Source: Theocolax elegans
Lineage: Eukaryota > Arthropoda > Insecta > Hymenoptera > Cerocephalidae
Length of the DNA: 64,000 nt
Assembly: GCA_026168455.1 (NCBI GenBank)
Contig: CM047430.1
Location: 7,047,277-7,111,276, forward strand
Direction of reading: 5' to 3'
How positions within the stretch are numbered: position 1 is the first letter of the stretch; each line of letters opens with the position of its first letter. Under the pieces are notes generated by a model. It ran no database searches and was not told the DNA's origin. It worked only from the letters and a program-made list of their open reading frames with translations. The translations under genes were made by a program, and so were the position numbers. Below are positions 21,628-31,500 of the stretch, in pieces.

Positions 21628-21810
21628 GCAGGATTCGAATCTTGGATTCATAAGAACCGGATTTCGGATTCGTAATAACCGGATCTCAGATCCGCAAGAT
21701 TCGGATATTTTTGAGTATCCGGATATTACAGATCTGAGATCCGGATCTATCCGGGTTCCGGGTATCCGAATCTTAAATTTTTCAAAGATTTGGATTCAAT
21801 TGGCAGCCCT
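21628..21810. repeat. hAT right subterminal repeats and TIR
   Basis: Counterpart of 13818-13995 in inverted orientation. Contains GGATCTCAGATCCG, GTATCCGGATATTACAGATC and the terminal GGCAGCCCT. A 65-codon open frame here is only a by-product of the repeats. Confidence 0.8.
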
Positions 21811-22260
21811 AATTTACATCTGATTGTCACTTACTGTTAGATAGAATTACCTACATATAATTTGAATGTTTGTACGTATTCTACAGAATGATATTTTTAC
21901 TTATTTTAAAAATTGATAGAAAATGAGTAAGAAGAATTAATACAAATTAATACAAAAATGGCCTATCATCGTTTCTCAATCAATTTTATTTTCTCTGTTC
22001 TTTTATTTATTTAAAATATGTAATCTAAATCAATTAAATAGCATCAACTCTAATTAACAATGTACTAAAAGCATTCTGTCTTGACGTGATTTTTTAATGC
22101 AATAATACTTTACGAAAATTAATAGTAATAGATGATAAACCTAAGCTGTCTAAATTTAAAAATAGAAAGATGTTATTTTAAATGTGCAGCGTAAGATTAA
22201 CTTAGACCTTTTAAAAACAAAACACTGCAAAATGTTAAAAGACTGTCAACTATAGTACAT

Positions 22261-22375
22261 TACGCTACAAGTGCGGAAAGTGGGCTATAACTTCACGCGC
22301 GACGTTTGACGCTCGAGCGCAGCGAGAGCGGCAACGCGCGTGATGTTGTAGCCCACTTTCCGCAATCGTAGCGTA
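22261..22375. mobile_element. Hairpin MITE, GC-rich, 115 bp
   Basis: TACGCTACAAGTGCGGAAAG plus TGGGCTATAACTTCACGCGCG on the left pairs with CGCGCGTGATGTTGTAGCCC plus ACTTTCCGCAATCGTAGCGTA on the right. The centre GCTCGAGCGCAGCGAGAGC can itself fold. Related words (CCACTTTCCG, CTTTCCGCACG) recur at 23190-23240. Confidence 0.8.
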
Positions 22376-22539
22376 TATTATTTTTTCTCACAAGTCGCGG
22401 AAAGTTCGATTATAATTTGATTAATATATTATATGTTTCAAACGTCGCGCGTAATTTTATCGTCACATTGCGCATGCGTAGTACGTATATTATTTTCCTT
22501 ACAAATTGAAGAAAGTTCAACAATATTTTGAAAAAATAA

Positions 22540-22947
22540 AAAGTTAAAAGTTCAACGCTCAAAAGACACGGTGGATGGAAGTCCAATTCTGTTGCAGAAG
22601 GCTATATTGAAAATTCAATTAGCAATAAAAGAAAAATAGGGCAACAAATTGAACAAAGTGTATCTTCATCGAAACGAGATCATCTTGGGGCAGAAGAATC
22701 GAAAGCATCAACTTCTACCGCCATAACGGAAAAGACACCCAAGCGTCAAAAAGTTCATGATAATTTATCAAATAAAATAAATTTTTCTCCTCCACCATCA
22801 CCAGTATTATCACAAAATTATAATGAGCCTAATAATGTTGATAATAATTCAATGGTGGTAAATTTATCGAATGATACCGAATCAGACAGCAATATTTCTT
22901 TTAATTTTAAGAATTGTAATGTTACTATTAATATATTCAAAAAGTGA
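22540..22947 (+). pseudogene. Crypton-type tyrosine recombinase, C-terminal end
   Basis: The frame has no ATG but is open for 135 codons. It begins KVKSSTLKRHGGWKSNSVAE, followed by GYIENSISNKRKI, then a Ser/Lys-rich tail ending NFKNCNVTINIF. The H-G-G-W and the Tyr of EGYI match the last two catalytic positions (His/Trp box and nucleophilic Tyr) of phage-integrase-type recombinases used by insect Cryptons and related domesticated proteins. The N-terminal Arg box and DNA-binding part are absent, so it cannot be active. It is bracketed by inverted words (GCGGAAAGTTCG at 22396-22407 and CGAACTTTCCGC at 23227-23238). Confidence 0.55.
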
Positions 22948-23394
22948 GCATATTAATATGTTAATGAATATATTATCGAATCATTTTCCGAGATAATTTG
23001 AGTTATGCAAAGTTGTTTTGTGTTATTTGTAATTTATGTTTCATATTGTTTGAATTAAAAAAATGTATGTTAAGATTTAATTTCAAATATATAGTTGAAA
23101 TCAACATAATTTTGAAGCATTATATGAATAACTCGTACCTTCTGAACAAAAAATTTCATTTTTAGTAAATATCTTTCGCGTTAAGTTATAGGCCACTTTC
23201 CGAACGCAAATGCGTACGGAAAAACGAACTTTCCGCACGCCGTGAGGAAAAATTCTTAATCCCTGCTGATGGTAGATAATTGCACCTAATTACACTTTAA
23301 TATGATAAGATAATTGAATTACAAATAGATTTACAATGTATACATATTTTTTATATGTAGGTATGCATGTAGCAAGTTACACGAAACGTAAAAA
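22948..23394. other. No gene seen; contains inverted partner of 22381-22410
   Basis: AT-rich. At 23188-23245 it holds CCACTTTCCGAACG and GAACTTTCCGCACGCCGTGA, related in inverted orientation to the ends seen at 22270-22410. The Crypton remnant may therefore lie inside a larger inverted-repeat unit (about 22261-23250). Confidence 0.4.
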
Positions 23395-23620
23395 ATTTCG
23401 GGCAAACTAAAGAATACGATATTACAATTTTTTCGGTCACCCAGGAAAGTTTCCGGGCAACCTAAGAATTATATTAACATTCTTCCTGTCTGCCAGGAAA
23501 GTTACCGGGTAATCAAAGAAGTACACATAATATTTTTCCGATCTGCCAGGAAAGTTTCCGGGCCATCCAAGAAGTATGTGTGATATTTTCCGGTCTGCCA
23601 GGAAGCTACAATTACACGTA
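23395..23620 (+). repeat. Minisatellite of about 56 bp, four to five copies
   Basis: The core GGAAAGTTTCCGGGCAACC with (T/C)AAGAA...TTTTTC(C)GGTCTGCCA recurs at about 23441, 23495, 23550 and 23600 with sequence drift. GGAAAGTTTCC is itself a near palindrome. Confidence 0.75.
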
Positions 23621-23698
23621 CAGATATTCCGGGATGACAGGAACCTTATGAAAAATCCCGGAAACTTATGTTAGGGGAATCAGCCCGGGAACTAAAGT

Positions 23699-23755
23699 TA
23701 TATATATATATATATATATATAACTATATATATAACTATATATATATATATATAT
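23699..23755 (+). repeat. (TA)n microsatellite
   Basis: Almost pure TA with two AAC interruptions. Confidence 0.95.
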
Positions 23756-23905
23756 GAAAGAGACGACGATCTCTCGTCCAAGGATTGTAGAGACATAATC
23801 GTCTATATCTAGTGGTGGGAAAAACCATCAGCCAGAGTGCGACGTATTAAACCGTGTCGCAAGTTATTTAAAATAAAAATGAATTTATCGATCGGTTAGT
23901 TCTTT
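23755..23905 (+). repeat. Dispersed repeat, copy A (shared with 44297-44440)
   Basis: Shares AGAGACGACGATCTCTC, GTGGTGGGAAAAAC, CAGCCAGAGTGCGACGTATT and GTCGCAAGTTATTT with the stretch between the Gypsy integrase and envelope genes. About 85% alike by eye, no coding capacity. It may be a fragment of the same retroelement family. Confidence 0.7.
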
Positions 23906-24168
23906 ACTGAGAAATCCAAGCTGAAGATTAAGGACGAAGCGATGATTTTGGTGCTTATCTGGAAGTTTGATATGCAATCAAATCATTCTGATGAGTGAAT
24001 ATGATTAGTTTTGTAATATTATACGGACCTGTGAACAGAAAACTTCATTTACCGCTGCAGGATTTGCTCCCTTATAATTTTAATTATTATGAATAATATC
24101 AATCTGTAAACGCTTCTGTAAATGTTATTGTAACTCTGTAATAAATAAATATAAATATAAATGTAAAT
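23906..24168. other. No gene seen
   Basis: AT-rich flank left of the Copia element, no structure noted beyond AATAAATATAAATATAAAT near 24140. Confidence 0.4.
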
Positions 24169-24173
24169 AACGC

Positions 24174-24414
24174 TGATGGATTATTTGGAGAAGGCAGCAA
24201 TAAAACTCGTCTCTGGTTTACACTTCACTTCTTAGTTATTTTATTGATATATAAAATATAAACTGTAAATAAGCAATTCGCGGGTGCACCGTGTGTAAGA
24301 TCTGTACGGATCGGTAGCCGAGCAGAGAGTAAGTCCTCCGATTAACACCGTGTGTCGCAACGGTAGAAAGAGTGGAGGGGGAACTCGACCTAAGGGCCGT
24401 TCGCAACTCCAACA
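24174..24414 (-). repeat. Copia 3' LTR
   Basis: 241 bp. Differs from the 5' LTR at positions such as TTAGTTA/TTATTTA, GGTAGCC/GGTAACC and CCGATT/CCGACT. Confidence 0.93.
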
Positions 24415-24425
24415 CTCCCTCCCGA
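24415..24425 (-). promoter_or_regulatory. Polypurine tract
   Basis: The minus strand reads CGGGAGGGAG directly before the 3' LTR, the expected primer for plus-strand DNA synthesis. Confidence 0.75.
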
Positions 24426-24501
24426 TCGGACCTGCAATCACTTACTGTTTCCTAAAAGAAATACAAATCACACATATTAAGCATAATATATACGCATCTC
24501 T

Positions 24502-24807
24502 TTATCCATTCATTATCTTGAAGGTTAGTTTATTATGTAAACCAAAAGCCAACGGCTTCGTAAATATATCAGCAAGCTGTTCCTTTGACTTAACCCACAT
24601 CACTTTAACAAAATCCATTTTAACACATTCTCTCACATAATGTTCTTTAATTTCAATCATATGTCGTAACTTATTGCTACCTGTCATTTGGGTGGTTGCA
24701 CCAGCCGCCTTATTGTCGCACCACAGAATCATTGATTTAAAGTCATCAATTAGAATCAATTTGAAAGAATTTAACAACGAAATTTTATATTGACACGCCT
24801 CGCTCAT
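24502..24807 (-). pseudogene. pol: Copia RNase H, C-terminal part
   Basis: Contains ILWCDNKAA, KHIEIKEHYVRE-like IEIKEHYVRECV and WVKSKEQLADIFTKPL, the standard end of Copia pol. The catalytic Asp in WCDN is present. The N-terminal RNase H segment (24808-24969) is out of frame. Confidence 0.75.
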
Positions 24808-24969
24808 TGCTATATACTCATCTTGACAGTTAGATAATGCGACATATAATTGCTTGTATGTCTTTCAAGACACCGCATCTCCAAACAATTTAATTACAAA
24901 ATCACTAGTTCTCAACTATTTCTACAATCGGTAAAACTTGCATCTGAATAACTCTGAATATCATCAGTA

Positions 24970-25923
24970 TTACCAGTATATTTTAGACCCAAGGACGCAC
25001 TTCCCTTTAAATACCAAAAATCCTTTTATCATTTCCCAATCATCCTCATTCTGATTTATTCGATGCTTACCGACAATATTTACTGCATAAGTGATATCAG
25101 GACGCGTCACATTTGCAAGATACAATAATGAACCCACGGCTTCTCTATAGGGAACATTCAGTTTGAATTCGTCACTTTTATATTCCGATTCTGTCTCATT
25201 CTCTTCGCGATCGCGTCTCTTACGATTTGCTACCTGGCTTGTAATCATCGGAGTCCTTTGCGGATGCATCTCACCAAACCCAAATCTCTGTAACAATTTT
25301 AATATATAGCTTTCTTGTGACAATGTCAACGTTTTATTCACTCTATCCCGTATAATCTTAATTCCTAGAAAGCACTTCGGTTCTCCCAGATCAGTCATTT
25401 CAAATTCTGATTTTAATTTAGTTTTCACCTCGCTTAGTCGAACTTTATCATTGCTAGCAATTAACATATCATCAACATATAAAACCGAAAACAAGAATTT
25501 ATTCCCCTCTCGCGAAGTAAATAAACATGGTTCGCTATCATGAGTGTGTAGACCTATTTTATTAGCAGCTTCCGTAAACCTTTCATTCCAACGTTTCGGA
25601 CTGATTTTTTACCCATACAGCGCTTTCTTCAATTTATAGACCTTTTCTCGCTTCTCTTTGCACGTCACATTCATACCTTCTGGCAATTCCATGTATATCT
25701 CTTCGCTTATAGTTCCGTTCAAGAAAGCGCTTTTCACGTCCATTTGATATACGTCCAAATCATATTTATTAATGATAGCTAGAACCGAACTTATCAAGGT
25801 TAATCTCGAAACAGGTGCATATGTTTCAACCAAATCATATTCATTTCTATCCTTGAAACCTCTTATAACAAGTCTCGCTTTATATTTACACGTCCCTTCT
25901 TTTTTTCCATCCTTTTTCTTCAA
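24970..25923 (-). pseudogene. pol: Copia reverse transcriptase (RVT_2), two frames
   Basis: The first frame (25609-25923) has YKARLVIRGFKDRNEYDLVE then TYAPVSRLTLI and VYQMDVKSAFLNG with the first catalytic Asp. A break around 25500-25610 follows. The second frame (24970-25494) has SVLYVDDMLIAS, the catalytic YVDD box, FLGIKI and VPYREAVGSLLYLANVTRPD. It is a recognisable Copia RT with a frameshift between the fingers/palm and the YVDD part. Confidence 0.85.
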
Positions 25924-25926
25924 GAT

Positions 25927-26721
25927 CTACCTAGAATCTATTATATTCGGTTTATTTTCGCCTCTCATAATTTCAGATCGTTCTACCAGTTCCCATACTT
26001 CAATTTTGTTCATTGAGTCCAATTCACTCTGAATTGCAGACAACCAATTTTCTTTGTCATTTGAACTCATCGCCTCTCTATACGATTGTGGGTCACAGTT
26101 AATTTTTGCTAACAGTGCATTATATTTCGGATCACTTAATATTTGTTCTTTTTCTATTTCGCTTTCTTTCGCTTGTAATTTCCTCGGGCAACCTCTCTTT
26201 CTCTTTTCTACTCCCTCCTTTCTTATTATTTCCTCAGATTCTCTCGACACATCTTTCTCATTATTCAAGAACCACTTCTCGTTGTTTACCTTTTCAAAAT
26301 TATTGTCCCAGTCTTGTATTTGATTCTTTGTGAATCTGTCACCAAAAACAATTTTTTCATTGAATCTCACATCTCGACTTTCATAAAATCTATTTTCATC
26401 TGGTTTGAACAAGACATAACCGGTGGCTTTGTATCCAACAAGAAAACTTGGGATTGCAATCTGTCTAAACTTAGGACCTATTTTTCTCTGAATCTTTACA
26501 TAAGCCATGCAACAAAAACGCCTAAATTGTTTTAAATTCACGGTATAATTTGAGTTAAATTTTTCCAAAGGAGAAACCATTTCATTTGACTTGTGTGGAG
26601 TTCTATTGTAAGCATAAACAGCAGCACCCAAAGCCAAGTCCCACATATTTTCTGGAAATTTGGAATCAAACATCAGCGCTCTTACTTTCTTCTGAATTGT
26701 CTGATTGAATCTCTCAGCCAA
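25927..26721 (-). pseudogene. pol: Copia integrase C-terminal part and linker to RT
   Basis: Opens with [17 protein letters not shown], where the Glu is the third member of the DD35E triad. [20 protein letters not shown] and SPLEKF (typical Copia) and the FLVGY region follow, then an acidic linker with RGCPRK and the RT entry ([20 protein letters not shown]). The first two catalytic Asp lie in the deleted stretch, so the integrase is dead. Confidence 0.8.
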
Positions 26722-27466
26722 TTCAGTAATTGAGCAGATGCTCTCATCCTCGTCTCATTGAAAGGCAATCTGTTCATTTTAGTCATTCTACACACTTCGC
26801 ATTCAAGTACGGAATTATCAAATTTCACATCACTCAATTCCTTAAAATCAGGAAATCTCTTCTGCAGGTTTCTCAGATAATTTAAAGAGGCATGACCCAT
26901 TCTCACATGCCATAACATTGACTTATTTGATTGGGCAGGTAAATCTGTGTCGCAATTAATTTCCTTTTCACATCTCATTTTTTCATCAGTGTTTACAGTT
27001 ATTTCGTTAAGGTTATGCAGTTTTCTATCTGTCACTGTTGTTTCAAAGTTTGGACCGTCTTTTAACACGTTCCTTTCATTCTTAATTTCTGACTGGGATT
27101 CGATTTCATGGAGTTCATTTAATTTTACATTGAGAGTTTGTTTAATTTTACTTCTGTTCAGAAGGTAGGCAATTGGTGTGCAATTGAATTTTTCAGAACT
27201 TGATTTTAAAGTATCGCTTCGCTTTTCTATTTCGACTTCAATCAACCAGTATGGTTTCTCGTATATTCCAGTTAGAAAGGTTTTATTCGAAATAGGATCA
27301 AATATCTCTACTCTTTTATTATCCAAATAAATGCCTAGTCCCTTGTCTAGAAATTTTCCTAAGGATAGCAAATTTTCCGACAATGATTCCGCGCAAATCA
27401 CATTATTTAAAGTTAAAATTCTATTATTTCCCGTTTTAATATCTACGCACCCCGCTCCCTCCGATT
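26682..27466 (-). pseudogene. pol: Copia protease end and gag_pre-integrase domain
   Basis: Starts within the C-terminal part of the protease (NNRILTLNNVICAESLSENL then LSLGKFLDKG). The pre-integrase zinc domain LWHVRMGHASLNYLRNLQKR ... CEVCRMTKMNRLPF follows, with its H-x-x-x-H and CxxC ligands. It ends at 26682 through a frameshift/deletion just after NETRMRAS. The integrase core with the first two catalytic Asp is not present between this and the next frame. Confidence 0.8.
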
Positions 27467-28450
27467 TTAAGCTTGCCTCTGGAATTTTGTTTGTGCATCT
27501 CTCACATTTCTCTCATCACTTCCAAATTGTCTTTTGTAACCAAGAGTTCGATTCTCTTGGTTAAATCTCGCATACCTTATAATACCGCGTCCTCTTCCAC
27601 GTTTCTCGTTGCTCGCATCTCTTGTGCTGGGATTTGGGCAATTCTCGGCCTTATGGTCCCGTGATAATTGCCTACAATTGTAGTACAATTTTTCTCCCGA
27701 GTATTTTCTGGGACAGTCACGACTAATATGCCCATTTGCGTGACACTCGTAGCAACGCATCCCTTCTATTTGTGCGGCAGCCAGAGTTACTCTAGGCTCC
27801 ACACTAGTGCTCACTGTCGCACCTCCGCTTCCCTTCCTCATCGCTTCATGCTGTAAAAGAAATGTTTTTAATTGATTATAATTTAGATCCTTAACCGTCG
27901 CGTTTTTGTTCACAAAATTAAGTTCGTGAATCTGTGGCACTTCTCGTACTATTGCATTATAAAAAGCATCACGAATCTCAGATTCAGCAAACGGCTGAGT
28001 ATGAGGAATATTATTATGTGTTCTTATTATCTCATCAAATTTGTCAACGAAAACTGACACTCTCTCTTTACGTTTGAACACCAAAGAATATAACTGTTCC
28101 CTTAAGTTAACAGACGATAAACTACATTCACATCTCTTAATTTCCTTAATTTTTTCCAGCATCTCTTTCGGGTCTTTAATATCAATTAATTTGGCATGAT
28201 AATTTTGATCGATATGATTTATTAAAATATCTCTGACTTTAAACTGATCACGCGTTAACATTTCTCTTTCCGTCGCGTCTCGTTTTTCAGAGTTTTCATC
28301 AATACTGTACATTAAATTTAAGGCAATTAATTCCGAAGTAAAGTAATCAATAAACAGTTCGTATTTCATTTGTACCGATAATTTATAATCTCTCTTTGTA
28401 CTCGAACCTCTCATATTCAGTAATTTAATCGCGTCTTTAAACTCACTCAT
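27467..28450 (-). CDS. gag: Copia gag (capsid and nucleocapsid)
   Basis: A 327-codon frame. Residues about 1-200 fit the Copia gag domain, with LREQLYSLVFKRKERVSVFV and DKFDEIIRTH near the middle. A CCHC knuckle CYECHANGHISRDC lies near residue 233. A second knuckle is degenerate (YYNC...HKAENC, first Cys changed to Tyr). The tail is rich in R and G. It forms the particle shell and binds RNA. It ends before any protease motif; the DSG active site expected next is missing, which marks a deletion at about 27460. Confidence 0.8.
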   Translation of the reverse strand: MSEFKDAIKLLNMRGSSTKRDYKLSVQMKYELFIDYFTSELIALNLMYSIDENSEKRDATEREMLTRDQFKVRDILINHIDQNYHAKLIDIKDPKEMLEKIKEIKRCECSLSSVNLREQLYSLVFKRKERVSVFVDKFDEIIRTHNNIPHTQPFAESEIRDAFYNAIVREVPQIHELNFVNKNATVKDLNYNQLKTFLLQHEAMRKGSGGATVSTSVEPRVTLAAAQIEGMRCYECHANGHISRDCPRKYSGEKLYYNCRQLSRDHKAENCPNPSTRDASNEKRGRGRGIIRYARFNQENRTLGYKRQFGSDERNVRDAQTKFQRQA

Positions 28451-28512
28451 ATCATTCGATTTGTTAAAATTTTTAGTTTCCGAATTATTTTCTTTCTCTA
28501 CTTCTGATCTAA

Positions 28513-29954
28513 TTAATTTTTTATTTCCGCTTTCGATACAACGTCATGCCCCGAATTTTCCGTCGAATTATGTGCAATATCTTCAAAATCATTTTCATTA
28601 TTATCATAAAACTCATCTCTTACCTCTTTCAGTTCCCTTAACACCTCTCGTCCTTCACGAATGTATCCTCTCATCTCCGAACACATTCGTCTCATCTCAT
28701 CGTTGAGGTTGCGCATCTCATCAATATTTTCTCTCAAGTTGTTTTGTTGTGATATGTCGCGTCCCGTCATTGAATCAAAGAAATTATTTATGTCCGTGAC
28801 CACCATGTCTACCCGGATCATCAAATTCGCAACAGGTTGCATTTTCTCCAAAATAACTTGAGTGACTCTTTCCATCACATTTCTCGTCTCATCCATCTTA
28901 TCTGAAAAATCATCTCTTTTAATATTAGGCAATTTAGTTTTGTTTTTAATTCGCATGCTTATGTTGCATTTTTCATCAGCAATAATCAACGGCGCATTTT
29001 TATTAACACATTCGCTTCTCTGAAATTTCGCTTCTCGTTTATTATCGAATCTCGTTTATCGCTCATCTCAGAGTCCGTTTCGCATTCAATATCTCTGCCC
29101 ATCTCTTCACCCTTCACGTCCACGTCTCTCAGGTCGACCTCAAACGCATCATCGTTCAACTCATCGCTTGTAATACCCATCTCTTTCGCATCATTCAAAT
29201 CCCATTTAATCATTTCAGATTTTACTAAATTGCCTAATTCGGTAGAGGGTAAGTAATTAGCTGGTTTTTGACCGGAATGGTCAGTACTTCCCTTTTATTG
29301 CGCCTAGCCTTGATTGCTTCAGATACCACTCGAATCTGATCTCCTGATAGGTGATCCATATCTGAAAAACATGTATCGCAATCAGCTGATGGTTCAACCT
29401 CTTGAACACAATTATTTATGTCCGTGACCACCATGTCTACCCGGATCATCAAATTCGCAACAGGTTGCATTTTCTCCAAAATAACTTGAGTGACTCTTTC
29501 CATCACATTTCTCGTCTCATCCATCTTATCTGAAAAATCGTCTCTTTTAATATTAGGCAATTTAATTTTGTTTTTAATTCGCATGCTTATGTTGCATTTT
29601 TCATCAGCAATAATCAACGGCGTAGTTTTACACATTCGCTTCTCTGAAATTTCGCTTCTCGTTTATTATCGAATCTCGTTTATCGCTCATCTCAGAGTCC
29701 GTTTCGCATTCAATATCTCTGCCCATCTCTTCACCCTTCACGTCCACGTCTCTCAGGTCGACCTCAAACGCATCATCGTTCAACTCATCGCTTGTAATAC
29801 CCATCTCTTTCGCATCATTCAAATCCCATTTAATCATTTCAGATTTTACTAAATTGCCTAATTCGGTAGAGGAGTAAGTAATTAGCTGGTTTTTGACCGG
29901 AATGGTCAGTACTTCCCTTTTATTGCGCCTAGCCTTGATTATTTCAGATACCAC
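28513..29954 (-). pseudogene. Copia gag N-terminal extension, containing a 628-bp duplication
   Basis: Minus-strand frames here are rich in D, E, K and R with coiled-coil spacing, for example RRNKREVLTIPVKNQLITY at the start, EVDLRDVDVKGEEMGRDIE, and later DEMRRMCSEMRGYIREGREV. They run in the gag direction and stop about 60 bp before the gag frame at 28450. Bases 28782-29409 and 29410-30036 are a tandem duplication of this region, splitting it into frames 29628-29954, 29234-29635, 28986-29213 and 28513-28989. The extension is probably the real N-terminus of a longer gag. Confidence 0.55.
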
Positions 29955-30036
29955 TCGAATCTGATCTCCTTATAGGTGATCCATATCTGAAAATCATGTA
30001 TCGCAATCAGCTGATGGTTCAACCTCTTGAACACAA
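28782..30036. repeat. 628-bp tandem duplication within Copia gag
   Basis: Unit 1 (28782-29409) and unit 2 (29410-30036) run from AATTATTTATGTCCGTG to CTTCTTGAACACAA-type ends with only a handful of differences (for example AAATCATC/AAATCGTC and GAGGGTAAG/GAGGAGTAAG). Head to tail with no spacer. Confidence 0.85.
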
Positions 30037-31241
30037 AGCTGTTAAACCATCAGCGAATGTAGCCAACTAACACTTGAACACAAAGTGTAGTCAACCACAT
30101 CCTCACTAATGCACTACGAGAACGTACGACGCCTGCAGCACATCAGCAGACCAGCTGTGCCGATGAATGCAACTTTTAAAACACTTTAATAATTATTATT
30201 TATTATGTACACAGGGTACACGTGAATCCGGATTCTGTTGTGAAAATTATTTATTTTCCAGAAGGTCTAGACCAACCTTCTGCCCGGGCAAACTCTTCTC
30301 ATGTCAATTCTCATTTTAATAAGCGCATAACTTTGTTAACGTTAACTTTTACTTAATATCCTTTTAAAGTTGCTTAGACATTTGTTGGACCGATATTGTA
30401 TCGCATGCGGTACGAGAAAGAGGAAAAAGAAAAGAAAAAAAAAGGAAGAACAACTGATCCGAATTTAGTGCGCAAGATCCTGCCGATCTAGCTTTTCGTC
30501 TACCATACTTCGCGCTTCTTTGCATCGAGAACGCCCCGCTCTGCGCTCACCTAGTCTCGCTCGTTTCCCTACTACGTAAGTACGCGTCTCCGCTCTCTTT
30601 CCCACTTCGCGCGCGCCCGAACTCGCACTTCTTCCGTACACGCCCTTCTCCCGTACTCGCCCTTCTCTCTCTTTCTCGAGTGTTCCCGAGCTCGTTCGGC
30701 CGCTCCCGCCTTGCGCTCTCCTTCTTACTCGCACTCACGCTCTCCTTCTCACTCGCACTCACGCTCTCCTTCTTACTCGCGCTCTCGCTCTCCTTCTCAC
30801 ACGCACTCTCGCTCTGCTATTCCTACTTCGTCGCTCACGTGTTCCCGCCACATGCAATACCCGTTACAAACAAATGCCGCGCTCTGACCTTTCCAAGGTC
30901 CTGTTCCACGAATTTTTCGGACAAAAGACAAACGTGTCTATGAACATTTTTTCACATAACACTCACAATTTTTCGCATCTAGGCTTTTCTCGTCGCATCA
31001 ACACAAGATTAATAATAGATTAATAAATAAATTAATAAAATTAATAAACCATGAATACCGGCCGATGAATTTGCATAACTTGTCTGTCTAAGATCGCATC
31101 GCACAACGATATCGTTTTCAACACAAATCACCGCGTTGGTGATGCTGCTCGTCGCCTTCTCTCCTTCTTCTGATATCCTGGTTATGCACGTCTCTTACCT
31201 AAAAGAAGAACCTTCTCTGAATTCCCCGCGCAAATGGAAGC
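30037..31241 (-). other. Copia 5' leader with pyrimidine/purine-biased minisatellite
   Basis: This is the untranslated leader between the primer site and gag. Bases 30716-30815 hold four to five copies of a unit of about 27 bp with CTCACTCGCACTCACGCTCT on the plus strand, giving Arg/Glu/Ser-rich open frames on the minus strand that I regard as accidental. The rest contains no gene. Confidence 0.6.
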
Positions 31242-31259
31242 GGTGGTGGGCCGATAACC
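31242..31259 (-). promoter_or_regulatory. Primer binding site, half-tRNA-iMet type
   Basis: Directly inside the 5' LTR the minus strand reads GGTTATCGGCCCACCACC. Drosophila copia primes with an internal fragment of initiator tRNA-Met whose complement is GGTTATGGGCCCA. The match here is all but one base. Confidence 0.7.
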
Positions 31260-31500
31260 TGATGGATTATTTGGAGAAGGCAGCAATAAAACTCGTCTCT
31301 GGTTTACACTTCACTTCTTATTTATTTTATTGGTATATAAAATATAAACTGTAAATAAGCAATTCGCGGGTGCACCGTGTGTAAGATCTGTACGGATCGG
31401 TAACCGAGCAGAGAGTAAGTCCTCCGACTAACACCGTGTGTCGCAACGGTAGAAAGAGTGGAGGGGGAACTCGACCTAAGGGCCGATTGCAACTCCAACA
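31260..31500 (-). repeat. Copia 5' LTR
   Basis: 241 bp, TG...CA bounded, equal in length to the 3' LTR. A TATA-like TTTATATACCA is visible on the minus strand near 31330-31340. Confidence 0.93.

Larger units (their letters stand above)
13815..21810 (-). mobile_element. hAT-superfamily DNA transposon, decayed, about 8 kb
   Basis: The ends are inverted: TAGGGCTGCC at 13818-13827 and GGCAGCCCT at 21802-21810. They are flanked by the 8-bp duplication AATTTACA (13807-13814 and 21811-21818). The left end has four extra bases (ATGT) before the TIR. Both subterminal zones (13830-13995, 21628-21770) are full of GATCCGGAT/AGATCTGAGATCC motifs in both orientations, the usual transposase-binding array of hAT elements. 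The minus-strand transposase is present as exons from 18074 down to about 14700. The 8 kb length is swollen by MITEs, a foldback element and other inserts. Confidence 0.85.
24174..31500 (-). mobile_element. Copia LTR retrotransposon, full length but internally defective
   Basis: 241-bp LTRs at 31260-31500 (5') and 24174-24414 (3') begin TGTTGGAGTTG and end ATCCATCA on the minus strand. They differ at about six positions. The 5-bp duplication AACGC flanks the element (24169-24173, 31501-31505). A Copia-style primer site and a polypurine tract lie inside the LTRs. The order gag, (protease lost), gag_pre-integrase, integrase, RT, RNase H is the Ty1/Copia order. Deletions remove the protease active site and the first two integrase acidic residues, and several frameshifts split pol. 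Near-identical LTRs indicate a fairly recent insertion. Confidence 0.95.

Noticed and set aside
30465..30762. Arg/Ser/Glu-rich minus-strand proteins
   Set aside because: They are by-products of the pyrimidine-biased 27-bp repeats in the Copia leader.
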